Below, in pieces: positions 53,351-61,938 of a stretch of 64,000 bases of DNA; within the stretch, counting starts at the first letter, position 1; each line of letters starts with the position of its first letter. The stretch is from NCBI RefSeq assembly GCF_000152985.1, contig NZ_CH672395.1, forward strand, positions 2,021,687 through 2,085,686. The letters run 5' to 3'. The notes below the pieces were generated by a model that searched no databases, was not told where the DNA came from, and worked only from the letters and a program-made list of their open reading frames with translations. This DNA comes from Leeuwenhoekiella blandensis MED217. GTDB taxonomy: Bacteria; Bacteroidota; Bacteroidia; Flavobacteriales; Flavobacteriaceae. The position numbers and the translations under genes are program-made.

Positions 53351-55056
53351 GCACTCAAGATAAATTACCAGATACCTTTGATGCCATTGTCGTAGGCTCT
53401 GGAATAAGCGGCGGCTATGCCGCGATGGAGCTGTGTAAAAAAGGATACAAAACCCTTATTTTAGAACGCGGTCGCGATGTAAAACACATCGAAGATTATG
53501 ATACGGCAAACGACGATACTTGGGATTTACCCTACAACGGTAGGGTGCCTAAGGAAGAAATCAAAAAGCATTACTTTAAACAAGATCGGCTCAATTGGTG
53601 GGTGAATCAGGATAACAAAGCTTTTGTCAATAAAGATGATGAATATCCCTATGATGAGATCGAACGCTTTGATTGGATACGTGGGCATCATTTAGGTGGT
53701 CGATCTATCATGTGGGGAAGACATTGTTATCGTTGGAGCGATATCGATTTTGAAGCCAATAAAAAGGAAGGCGTGGCTATTGACTGGCCCATACGCTATG
53801 CAGATATTGAACCTTGGTACGATCAAGTAGAGACTTTTGTAGGCGTGAGCGGTCAGGCTGAAGGGTTAAAGCAAGTGCCTGACGGAAAGTTTTTAAAACC
53901 TTTTGAACTCAATTGTGCCGAGCAGGATTTTAGAGAAAAAGTGAATGCCCAATATCCTGAGCGTGTGGTCACTCCAGGGCGCATCGCCAATTTATCTGAA
54001 TACGATCCTGAAGTGCATCTGGGTACCCGTGGGCAATGTCAAACTCGTAACCGTTGCTGGCGTGGGTGTCCGTTTGGGGCGTATTTTAGTAGTCAGTCTG
54101 CGACCTTACCGGTGGCTCGAGAAACGGGCAACCTTACCGTAAGACCGTTTAGTATTGCCGCAGAAGTACTTTATGACGACGCTACACAGCGCGCTACCGG
54201 CATTCGAGTAATTGACGCCAATAGCGGCGAGGAGCATATTTTTAAAGCGAAAATTATCTTTTGTAATGCCAGCACCGTAGGAACCACGGCTTTGCTATTA
54301 AATAGCAGATCACGACGTTTTCCTAATGGTTTGGGGAACGACAGCGGCGAACTAGGCCACAACCTGATGGATCATCACTACGGAATGGGCGCAGGAGCAG
54401 AATTTCCCGGTTTTGAAGACACCTATTATCAAGGCCGAAAGGCTAACGGTTTTTATATCCCAAGATTTAGAAATATTGATGAAGGAACCAAGCGTGAAGA
54501 TTATTTGCGCGGTTTTGGCTATCAAGGAAATATCTCCCGAGGCCGAAGCATTCCTGACGAAAAAATAGGAGCAGACCTTAAAGAAGACATTTTTAAACCG
54601 GGGCCATACACCGTTTCTGTGGCGTGCTTTGGTGAAATGTTGCCGTATCATGAGAATCGGATGTTCCTCAATTTTGAAAAACACGATCAACACGGAATGC
54701 CCATCATTACCTTTGATGCCAAATTGCGTGATAACGAAATGAAATTACGGGAGGATGGCGTGCAATGTGCTGTCGAAATGCTTGAAGCTGCCGGTTGTAA
54801 AAACATATGGACGTATAATGACCTCACCGCTCCCGGAGCCTGTATTCACGAGATGGGAACTGCAAGAATGGGCAATGATCCTGAAACCAGTGTGCTTAAC
54901 AAATGGAACCAAATTCACGCCGTTCCTAACGTTTTTGTAACCGATGGTTCCTGTATGACCAGCAGCGGTACCCAAAACCCAAGCATCACCTATATGGCGC
55001 TTACCGCACGAGCAGTGGATTATGCTGATAAACAGATGAAAGCTGGAGTGTTGTAA
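53347..55056 (+). CDS. GMC-family FAD oxidoreductase
   Basis: A 569-residue flavoprotein. The ADP-binding motif VGSGISGGYAAMELCKKGYK is followed by ILERGRD; GHHLGGRSIMWGRH is the FAD-covering loop; the C-terminal GTARMGNDPETSVLN and SGTQNPSITYMALTARAVD hold the active-site His/Asn region. Substrate likely a sugar or alcohol. It has no signal peptide of its own, so export may be piggy-back with the small Tat-like partner upstream. Confidence 0.92.
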   Translation: MSTQDKLPDTFDAIVVGSGISGGYAAMELCKKGYKTLILERGRDVKHIEDYDTANDDTWDLPYNGRVPKEEIKKHYFKQDRLNWWVNQDNKAFVNKDDEYPYDEIERFDWIRGHHLGGRSIMWGRHCYRWSDIDFEANKKEGVAIDWPIRYADIEPWYDQVETFVGVSGQAEGLKQVPDGKFLKPFELNCAEQDFREKVNAQYPERVVTPGRIANLSEYDPEVHLGTRGQCQTRNRCWRGCPFGAYFSSQSATLPVARETGNLTVRPFSIAAEVLYDDATQRATGIRVIDANSGEEHIFKAKIIFCNASTVGTTALLLNSRSRRFPNGLGNDSGELGHNLMDHHYGMGAGAEFPGFEDTYYQGRKANGFYIPRFRNIDEGTKREDYLRGFGYQGNISRGRSIPDEKIGADLKEDIFKPGPYTVSVACFGEMLPYHENRMFLNFEKHDQHGMPIITFDAKLRDNEMKLREDGVQCAVEMLEAAGCKNIWTYNDLTAPGACIHEMGTARMGNDPETSVLNKWNQIHAVPNVFVTDGSCMTSSGTQNPSITYMALTARAVDYADKQMKAGVL

Positions 55057-55108
55057 GTATTTTATTTTTAATTGAAGAAATGGATATTAAAAATGCATTG
55101 TTGAAATT

Positions 55109-55720
55109 TTAAACCTCCCCATCCCAAACTAAAACCTCTCCGGGTTGTATAGCTTTTAATTTTAAACTCCCAATACGGATGCGCACTAATCGCAAGGTGG
55201 GACAATCGATCGCTGAAGTCATCTTGCGTACTTGTCTAAACTTGCCTTCGATGATGGTGATGCTTAACCAGGTGGTTGGTCCGTGGCGCGCATCGCGTAT
55301 TTTTTTTCCACGGTCGGGTAGTGCGGGTGATGTTTCTAAAATTTTGACACCACAAGGTTTAGTTCGGTATTTTTTACCATTGATCCCGATTTCAATCCCC
55401 TGACTTAATTGTTCCAATTGGGCTTCGGTAGGTATCCCGTCAACCAGGGCATAATATTCTTTTTCGATCCCACTTCGGTTGATGTGATCGCTCAATTTGC
55501 CATCGGTGGTCATCAGCAACAAGCCTTCAGACTTTTCATCTAAGCGACCAATAGGCATAATTCCGTCAGGCCAGGAATACAATTCTGCAAGAAATTTTTT
55601 CTTTCGTTTTTGATGTAAATCATTGCTGCTCAATTGACTTAAATAGCCGTAAGGTTTAAAGAGTAAATAGTGTTGATGTGTTGCCAAGCTGCAGTTTTTT
55701 CGCTTTGCAAACCTAAGCAA
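55109..55720 (-). CDS. Pseudouridine synthase (RluE/RsuA family)
   Basis: A 203-residue protein of the RsuA/RluB/E/F family without an S4 domain. The catalytic Asp is in PIGRLDEKSEGLLLMTTDG; HYLLFKPYGYLSQ opens the domain and EGKFRQVRKMTSAID the second conserved motif. It pseudouridylates 23S rRNA if RluE-like. The start is uncertain: no in-frame ATG precedes the domain and TTG at 55720 is the likeliest. Confidence 0.9.
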   Translation of the reverse strand: MLRFAKRKNCSLATHQHYLLFKPYGYLSQLSSNDLHQKRKKKFLAELYSWPDGIMPIGRLDEKSEGLLLMTTDGKLSDHINRSGIEKEYYALVDGIPTEAQLEQLSQGIEIGINGKKYRTKPCGVKILETSPALPDRGKKIRDARHGPTTWLSITIIEGKFRQVRKMTSAIDCPTLRLVRIRIGSLKLKAIQPGEVLVWDGEV

Positions 55721-55783
55721 ACACGAGCAAATTTAGGCCCAAAGCTTTAGCATTCAATACAAGCAGTTTAGCCCGCAATAGCT

Positions 55784-55791
55784 TATTTTTG
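55784..55791 (+). promoter_or_regulatory. -7 box before the PepSY gene
   Basis: TATTTTTG is an exact TAnnTTTG match 37 bases before the start codon, in the spacer divergent from the pseudouridine synthase gene. Confidence 0.35.
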
Positions 55792-55828
55792 GATACTTCA
55801 ACGCAATACAGATTCTTTATTTGCTTTT

Positions 55829-56398
55829 ATGACAGGAAACCAAAAGCGCAAGCAACAAGCCAAAATTCTTAGACAATTCAGAAGCGTTCACAGAGCGATG
55901 GGGGCAGTATTATTTGTGTTCTTTTTTGTGATCTCGGTTTCGGGACTTTTACTCGGAGTCAAGAAAAACAGCGGAGATTTATTATTACCCAAAACACAGA
56001 AAGGCACTACGACCGACTTGACGCAGTGGCTTCCGCTTGAAGAGCTCAAAGAAAAAGCCATCAACGTATTGCACGATTCGGTTTCCCCCGATTTAGAGAC
56101 CAAATTAGACCGTATTGATGTAAGGAATGAAAAAGGAATCGTCAAATTTATCTTTGATGCGCATTATTACGGCATTCAATTAGATGGGGCAACTGGCGAA
56201 GTTTTACACATTGGTAAACGGCGTTCTGATGTGATCGAGAACATTCATGACGGTTCGATTCTCGATAATTATTTGGGAACCGGCGGCTATATCAAATTGG
56301 TTTATACGGTAGTGATGAGCATCGCCTTGTTGCTGTTCACCATCACCGGATTCTGGCTGTGGTACGGCCCAAAACAGATGCGTAAAGGCCGCAATTAA
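55829..56398 (+). CDS. PepSY-associated membrane protein
   Basis: A 189-residue protein with two helices: AVLFVFFFVISVSGLLLGV after a basic RSVHRAMGA lead, and LVYTVVMSIALLLFTITGFW near the C-terminus. The region between contains a PepSY-like segment (GIVKFIFDAHYYGIQLDGA, TGEVLHIGKRRSD). PepSY-TM proteins are often linked to metal or siderophore uptake, but no TonB-dependent receptor is nearby. The C-terminus FWLWYGPKQMRKGRN is typical of the family. Precedes the MBL hydrolase gene by 17 bases. Confidence 0.88.
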   Translation: MTGNQKRKQQAKILRQFRSVHRAMGAVLFVFFFVISVSGLLLGVKKNSGDLLLPKTQKGTTTDLTQWLPLEELKEKAINVLHDSVSPDLETKLDRIDVRNEKGIVKFIFDAHYYGIQLDGATGEVLHIGKRRSDVIENIHDGSILDNYLGTGGYIKLVYTVVMSIALLLFTITGFWLWYGPKQMRKGRN

Positions 56399-56415
56399 TT
56401 TCATAAACCCTAAAA

Positions 56416-57459
56416 ATGCTGAAACAATTTGGTGGTAAAATCACGCCCGAATTAAAAAAACGCTACGAGCAATCTCCCAATTGGAAGGATGGATGTTTCC
56501 AGAATCTGGAAGAAACCACGATGGACGTTGGCCTTGCTGAAATGCCGGGGATGCTTTGGAAAATGTTTTTTGGTAAAGGAAATTCTATTCCTGATCAAAA
56601 TTTACCCATCGAGAGTTTTGATAAATCGGCTTTCTTGGAACCTGATGATGCTGTTAAATACATCTGGTACGGGCACGGCGTTTATTTACTACGTATCGCG
56701 GGCAAAACGATTTTGATCGACCCTATGCTGGGTCCCGATGCAGCACCTATTGCGCCCACAAAATCCAAACGTTTCTCAGAAAACACGTTGAATTTGATCG
56801 ATGACTTTCCGCAGATTGATTTGATGTTGTTAACCCACGATCATTATGATCATCTGGATTACGCGAGTATCAAAAAACTACTTCCAAAAGTCAAAAACTA
56901 TTATGTGGCTTTGGGTTGTGGTCGGCATCTCGAAGCTTGGGGCGCTGCAAAACAAAGCATCACCGAGTTTGATTGGTGGGATACACATACTTTTGACGGA
57001 CTCGAAATCACATTTACACCGAGCAGGCATTTTTCCGGTAGAGGATTACGCGACAGAGCTAAATCACTTTGGGGTGGATGGGTTATAAAATCTTCTGAAA
57101 CTTCTATTTTTCATACCGGTGATGGTGGTTATGGGGCGCACTTTAAAGAAATAGGGGAGCGTCTTGGCCCGTTTGATCTCGGTTTTGTAGAATGCGGGCA
57201 GTATAACGTACGCTGGCAGGCGATTCATATGTTGCCCGATGAGGCGGTTAAAGCTGCACTTGACTCCGGAGTAAAAAGAGCCACACCGTATCATTGGGGC
57301 GGTTTTAAGCTCGCTTTTCACGACTGGACAGAGCCTGCTGATCTTTTTACTGCCGAAGCCAAAAAACAAAACCTTGAAGTTACGCTTCCGCGATTGGGGC
57401 AGTTGATGCATTTAAATCAAGAGCCTCAGAAGCAATCCTGGTGGAAAGTTGAGTCTTAA
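56416..57459 (+). CDS. MBL-fold metallo-hydrolase (NAPE-PLD/UlaG-like)
   Basis: A 347-residue beta-lactamase-fold protein with the di-metal motif LLTHDHYDHLD, further His in TPSRHFSGRG, IFHTGDGGYGAHF and AIHMLPDEAVKAA, and IWYGHGVYLLRIAGKTILID at the domain opening. Similarity to the NAPE-PLD-like group (phospholipid/N-acyl ethanolamine hydrolases) is inferred from the layout. It is downstream of the PepSY gene and is followed, after 1 base, by an EamA transporter. Confidence 0.88.
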   Translation: MLKQFGGKITPELKKRYEQSPNWKDGCFQNLEETTMDVGLAEMPGMLWKMFFGKGNSIPDQNLPIESFDKSAFLEPDDAVKYIWYGHGVYLLRIAGKTILIDPMLGPDAAPIAPTKSKRFSENTLNLIDDFPQIDLMLLTHDHYDHLDYASIKKLLPKVKNYYVALGCGRHLEAWGAAKQSITEFDWWDTHTFDGLEITFTPSRHFSGRGLRDRAKSLWGGWVIKSSETSIFHTGDGGYGAHFKEIGERLGPFDLGFVECGQYNVRWQAIHMLPDEAVKAALDSGVKRATPYHWGGFKLAFHDWTEPADLFTAEAKKQNLEVTLPRLGQLMHLNQEPQKQSWWKVES

Positions 57460-57460
57460 T

Positions 57461-58312
57461 ATGGAGAAAAAAGCGATCTATGCGGTAGTCCTTGCAGCGC
57501 TTATAGCAGGAAGTAATGGGATTTTGATCAAGGCGATGCCCAGTTTGACCACTGGAGCCATCGGTTGGTTTAGAGCGGGAGTTCCTGTTTTGTTTTTACT
57601 TCCGGTATTGTTGCGCACAAACCAACTACGCGTAAAGGGAAATACTAAAATGCTACTGTTTGCCTCGGTGATCAACGCGGTACGTACCTATTTTTTCTTG
57701 ATGGCTTTTGTATATACTTCTGTAGGCAATGCAATAGTATTATTTTATGTATATCCACTCTTCATCACTATTATTGAAACTACCGTTTATAAAGCGCCCA
57801 TTAGCAAAAAGCAAATTCTTTATATGCTTTTAGCCTTTGCAGGAATTGCATTTACCTACGCCGATAAAGAATTCAGTTTTGAGTCTCGGGATTTTATAGG
57901 AATGCTGGCCGCAATTCTGGCTGCCGTTGGATATGCGTTCTTTGTTTCCATTTTCAAGCGGCAAACGCAAGACTGTAACCGCAATCAATTGCTTTTTTAC
58001 CAAAACCTGGCAGGAGCCGTTTTATTCATTCCTTTTTTATTCGGTTTGAAAGACGTTGAGCTCACGCATATGGGAATTGGAATTTTTTATGGCTTACTTA
58101 TCGGAATCGTGCAATTTGGTTTGTTTTTCTTCGGCTTAAAACATTTAAATGCCACCACAGCAGCTTCCTTGATGTATTTAGAGGTATTAAGTGCTGTAAT
58201 CCTAAGCTTTTTTATACTGAAGGAACAATTGAGCTGGAATACCTACATCGGCGGCGCCTTGATTTTGATAAGCAGCTTCTTTATTTCCCGATTGAATAGA
58301 AAAACATCTTAG
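57461..58312 (+). CDS. EamA-family (DMT) transporter
   Basis: A 283-residue protein with about ten hydrophobic helices in two EamA repeats (YAVVLAALIAGSNGILIKA; IGMLAAILAAVGYAFFVSIF). Started at ATG 57461 (MEKKAIYAVV); an in-frame TTG lies 4 codons upstream inside the previous gene. DMT members export amino acids or metabolites; the substrate cannot be read. Confidence 0.92.
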   Translation: MEKKAIYAVVLAALIAGSNGILIKAMPSLTTGAIGWFRAGVPVLFLLPVLLRTNQLRVKGNTKMLLFASVINAVRTYFFLMAFVYTSVGNAIVLFYVYPLFITIIETTVYKAPISKKQILYMLLAFAGIAFTYADKEFSFESRDFIGMLAAILAAVGYAFFVSIFKRQTQDCNRNQLLFYQNLAGAVLFIPFLFGLKDVELTHMGIGIFYGLLIGIVQFGLFFFGLKHLNATTAASLMYLEVLSAVILSFFILKEQLSWNTYIGGALILISSFFISRLNRKTS

Positions 58313-58382
58313 CTTCTAAAAGTTCACTGTGCTCGGTCTTGCCAAGATTGCGTTAAACTTTAGCCAATCCTGTTTCAATCCC

Positions 58383-58412
58383 TTGACAAAAGGGCGTTCA
58401 TCGCTTATTTTG
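58383..58412 (+). promoter_or_regulatory. Candidate promoter of the alcohol dehydrogenase gene
   Basis: TTGACA (58383-58388) is followed at a 17-base spacer by TATTTTG (58406-58412). It resembles a sigma-70-like site; the -7 element is one base short of the Bacteroidota TAnnTTTG. The start codon is 17 bases downstream. Confidence 0.4.
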
Positions 58413-58428
58413 TGTTAAAACAAAAACT

Positions 58429-59478
58429 ATGAGCGAAGTTAAAGCATATGGTGCTGCTGACCCTAAAGCAGACCTGAAACAAATCAACATCGAGCGTCGT
58501 GAGGTAACTCCACGTGATGTAAAAATTAAAATTACCTATTGCGGCGTGTGTCACAGTGATATTCACACCGTACGCAACGACTGGGGCGGTTCTAAATACC
58601 CAGTAGTTCCGGGACATGAGATCATTGGGAAAGTACTTGAAGTGGGCAGCGAAGTTTCTGATTTTAAAGTTGGAGATACCGTTGGCGTAGGTTGTATGGT
58701 AGATTCATGTAGAGAATGCGAACCATGTAAACATGACCTGGAGCAATTTTGTGAGCAGGGAATGGTAGGCACCTACAATGGAAAAGACAAACATTTAGGC
58801 GGACATACCTACGGAGGATATTCTGAAGAGATCATTGTAGATAAATATTATGTGTTAAGCGTTCCTGAAAATTTGGATGAGAATGCCGTGGCGCCACTTT
58901 TATGTGCGGGAATTACAACATTCTCTCCTTTAAACCACTGGAAGGTAGGTAAAGGAGATAAAGTGGGTGTCATTGGTTTAGGTGGTCTTGGCCATATGGG
59001 AATAAAATTTGCTCACGCGATGGGAGCACACGTGGTAATGATCACCACAAGCCCAGGCAAAGCCGAGGATGCTAAGCGTCTGGGAGCAGACGAAGTTTTG
59101 ATCTCTAAAGATGAAGAGGCGATGAAAAAGCACGCCAATTCGTTCGACTTCTTGCTGAATACTGTTCCGGTAGGTCACGATATTAATCCGTATTTAAGTT
59201 TGTTGAAAATAGACGCTACAATGTGTATGGTAGGCGCAGTAGAGCCACTGGAACCTGTTCATGGGGGCAGTCTTATTATGGGGCGAAAAAATGTTGCCGG
59301 TTCGTTAATTGGTGGTATAAAAGAGACTCAGGAAATGCTTGATTTTTGTGGAGAGCACAATATTGTAAGCGATATCGAGATGATCGATATCAACACCATT
59401 AATGATGCCTATGATCGCGTCGTAAACGGAGATGTAAAATACCGTTTTGTAATTGATATGGAATCCTTACGAAACTAA
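58429..59478 (+). CDS. Zinc-dependent NAD(P) alcohol dehydrogenase (cinnamyl-alcohol-dehydrogenase-like)
   Basis: A 349-residue medium-chain dehydrogenase. Catalytic zinc ligands are in YCGVCHSDIH and VPGHEIIGKV; the four structural-zinc Cys are in VDSCRECEPCKHDLEQFC; the nucleotide motif is GLGGLGHMGIKFAHAMG. The overall pattern resembles the YahK/CAD-like broad-range aldehyde reductases. A terminator at 59506-59537 closes the gene. Confidence 0.95.
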   Translation: MSEVKAYGAADPKADLKQINIERREVTPRDVKIKITYCGVCHSDIHTVRNDWGGSKYPVVPGHEIIGKVLEVGSEVSDFKVGDTVGVGCMVDSCRECEPCKHDLEQFCEQGMVGTYNGKDKHLGGHTYGGYSEEIIVDKYYVLSVPENLDENAVAPLLCAGITTFSPLNHWKVGKGDKVGVIGLGGLGHMGIKFAHAMGAHVVMITTSPGKAEDAKRLGADEVLISKDEEAMKKHANSFDFLLNTVPVGHDINPYLSLLKIDATMCMVGAVEPLEPVHGGSLIMGRKNVAGSLIGGIKETQEMLDFCGEHNIVSDIEMIDINTINDAYDRVVNGDVKYRFVIDMESLRN

Positions 59479-59505
59479 GTAAGCTCTTGAAATTACTATT
59501 ATAAA

Positions 59506-59537
59506 AAAAATCCGTTAGAGAATTCTAACGGATTTTT
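59506..59537. terminator. Bidirectional intrinsic terminator
   Basis: TCCGTTAGA (59511-59519) pairs with TCTAACGGA (59524-59532) around GAAT, with A and T tracts on both sides. Confidence 0.9.
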
Positions 59538-59558
59538 CTATTTTATAAACTACTGATT

Positions 59559-59933
59559 TTAGGAAGCGATACCGGCGTTTTTAAAGAGTTGCTGAAGATC
59601 TTCAGCAATAGGAAAAGGCTTTAGAGGCGGAACATTAGCACCACCTGGATTGCCCACCGGAACTTTACCTACAAAAGACTTAACTCCTCCAAAAACCAAT
59701 CTTGGAATCTGCCCAAAAACTTCCTTTGCACTTTTTATTTTTAAACCAAATTGAAGCATTTTCCAATGCACATAACTATGCGCAAAAGGATACCGCTGAC
59801 CAATAATATGAGCGCGTTCCAGATGTTGCCACGCGATTTGTAAATGCCCTTTGCTATAAGCTTCAGTATAGTGTTGCAGTTCCTGATCGTAATAAGGCTT
59901 TAAAGATTGAGGTAAACGCGTATAAAACTTCAT
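59559..59933 (-). CDS. DUF3703-family protein
   Basis: A 124-residue cytoplasmic protein opening with RLPQSLKPYYDQELQHYTEA, then HLQIAWQHLERAHIIGQRYP and HSYVHWKMLQFGLKIKSAKE, which match DUF3703. The last third, with GNPGGANVPPLKPFPIAEDL, is also typical. Function unknown. Lies 47 bases downstream of the MscS gene. Confidence 0.88.
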   Translation of the reverse strand: MKFYTRLPQSLKPYYDQELQHYTEAYSKGHLQIAWQHLERAHIIGQRYPFAHSYVHWKMLQFGLKIKSAKEVFGQIPRLVFGGVKSFVGKVPVGNPGGANVPPLKPFPIAEDLQQLFKNAGIAS

Positions 59934-59980
59934 ATGGTGTAATTTTCGGTTTCAGTCTTCTAAAGATAACCTAAAATCTG

Positions 59981-61843
59981 TTACTTTTTAGATTTCACAT
60001 TAAAACCGGGAGCCTCATAATCTTTAGGTAAATAATCTGCAGGAATCGTGCTCTGGTTTCCATCACGGGCAGCGCGGTAATGTGGAGAAAGAATCTCGAT
60101 TCCGTTCTCATTACAAACATCCTGAATATTCTGATGTAAGTTTGAATAGATCGTCGCTTGCTTATTGGCTTCCCGAATATAGGCGTTGATCTGATAAGCC
60201 ACATAAAAATCCTCGAGACTGGTTTGTAGCACAAAGGGTTGAGGATCTTTTAAAACTAACTCGGTGCGCAAGGCTGCATCAATTAAGGTTTGGTGCATAT
60301 CTTTCCACGGAACATCATAACCAATGGTTACGGTCGTATGAATGATCAATCCTTTTTCGGGAGCGTCACTGCTGTAGTTTATCGTATGACTGCTCATTAC
60401 TGTAGAATTGGGTATGGAAATGATCTCGTTCTTGGGTGTGCGTACACGGGTAACCAAAGAAGATTTTTCGATCACATCGCCTACGATATCACCAATTTTT
60501 ACACGGTCGCCAATTTTGAATAAACGCATGTAGGTAAGTACCAAACCAGCAATGACGTTTGACAACGAACCAGCAGAACCAAAGGTGAACAAGAATCCTA
60601 AAAACACCGAAATTCCTTGAAATACCGGCGAATTACTTCCCGGTAAGTAAGGGAAGATCACCACAAAGGCAAAAGCAATTACCAATACACGCACCAGTTG
60701 ATAAGTAGGATTAGCCCAATCTGGATAAAAACCATTAAAACTGAGTCGGCCTTCAGCGATTTCCACTTTAAGGAAGTGAAGGAATTTCAGTAATAACCTA
60801 AATACAACAATGATGACCACAATGGCAAAAATGTTGGGTAAATAGTTCCAAACAGCTAAAAAGATTCCTTTGATCGGATTGATGATGTATCCAAAAAGTT
60901 CGTGAGCAAAAGATTCTGTCTGCGGGAAAAAGCCGAAAATGACTGGTAATGCCACATAAATGGCCACAAGCACGGTAGTCCATTTTACAATTCTGTTAAG
61001 CAGTAATAAAACGTGTACTTGACGCTCGGTATCCAGTACCGTGTAATTTTTAATGGTTAAAGTTTTTAACCGCTTGTTCTTTTGTCGCTGAATTTTTAAG
61101 GCTGTCCATCGGAATAAGCGGAGAACATATTTCACAATAAGTCCGATGACGATCAATACCAAAACCGCCAGACCAATACTTTTTAAAAGATTGGTCAAAC
61201 TGTGTTCTTCTTTGTAGGCAACCACTGCATCGCTTATAAGTGTTTTATAACCTGTGGCGAGTTCAAGGGGCGTGGTTTCAAACCACAAGGCATCAATATC
61301 GGTAACGCTCACGATATTCTGGTTGCCATAAACAACATCTACAGTAGCCTCGCTTACCGCAACTTTTAAAGAATCGGCATAGAACTCAATATTATCAGGA
61401 AGCCGTTGAATTCTAGCAGTAATCGCATTGGCACGTTCTTGAGGAGAAAAACTCCCTAAGCGATTGTAGATCAAAAACAGCGTATCTTCTTCAAAACCGG
61501 TTACAGGAAACCCTCTTGTAGTACGCTTAAGGTTGGCGATTTGTTCTTTTTTCTGTGCTAAAAGTGCATTCTCGTTTTCTTCAAACTGCTTGAGTTGTGC
61601 TTCCAGTTCGCTACGTTCCCTGTTATTTGTGGTACTCACTGCGTTTAAACGAGCTTCAAGATCTGCACGTCGTATAGAATCTGCAAAGCGCTGTTTTTCT
61701 AATTCGGCTAATTTCCGAGCCAAATCCGTTCCGGTAGTTGAAGCTACGGAGTCAGTAATTATAGTTGTGCTGTCGGTTTGCGCGTAAACAACTACCGAAA
61801 GCATTAGGGTAAAAACAAAAAATAGACGTTGCACTAAAATCAT
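59981..61843 (-). CDS. MscS-family mechanosensitive ion channel
   Basis: A 620-residue protein with an N-terminal signal peptide (ends ..VVVYAQ), a periplasmic coiled-coil region (about 40-100, KLAELEKQRFADSIRRADLE), then about five hydrophobic helices and the MscS pore/beta domain (GSAGSLSNVIAGLVLTYMRL, FKIGDRVKIGDIVGDVIEKS, TRVRTPKNEIISIPNSTVMS). The longer N-terminal extension is like MscK/MscM-type channels. Releases solutes on hypo-osmotic shock. The C-terminus has the alpha/beta PQPFVLQTSLEDFYVAYQI domain. Confidence 0.93.
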   Translation of the reverse strand: MILVQRLFFVFTLMLSVVVYAQTDSTTIITDSVASTTGTDLARKLAELEKQRFADSIRRADLEARLNAVSTTNNRERSELEAQLKQFEENENALLAQKKEQIANLKRTTRGFPVTGFEEDTLFLIYNRLGSFSPQERANAITARIQRLPDNIEFYADSLKVAVSEATVDVVYGNQNIVSVTDIDALWFETTPLELATGYKTLISDAVVAYKEEHSLTNLLKSIGLAVLVLIVIGLIVKYVLRLFRWTALKIQRQKNKRLKTLTIKNYTVLDTERQVHVLLLLNRIVKWTTVLVAIYVALPVIFGFFPQTESFAHELFGYIINPIKGIFLAVWNYLPNIFAIVVIIVVFRLLLKFLHFLKVEIAEGRLSFNGFYPDWANPTYQLVRVLVIAFAFVVIFPYLPGSNSPVFQGISVFLGFLFTFGSAGSLSNVIAGLVLTYMRLFKIGDRVKIGDIVGDVIEKSSLVTRVRTPKNEIISIPNSTVMSSHTINYSSDAPEKGLIIHTTVTIGYDVPWKDMHQTLIDAALRTELVLKDPQPFVLQTSLEDFYVAYQINAYIREANKQATIYSNLHQNIQDVCNENGIEILSPHYRAARDGNQSTIPADYLPKDYEAPGFNVKSKK

Positions 61844-61938
61844 GTCAATGACGCTTAAATAAGGCAGGAAATGTAGTCAATTTACAAGAATACAATTCTG
61901 GTTTAAGCAAAATTTTATCTAAGCATTGTGAAAATGAA

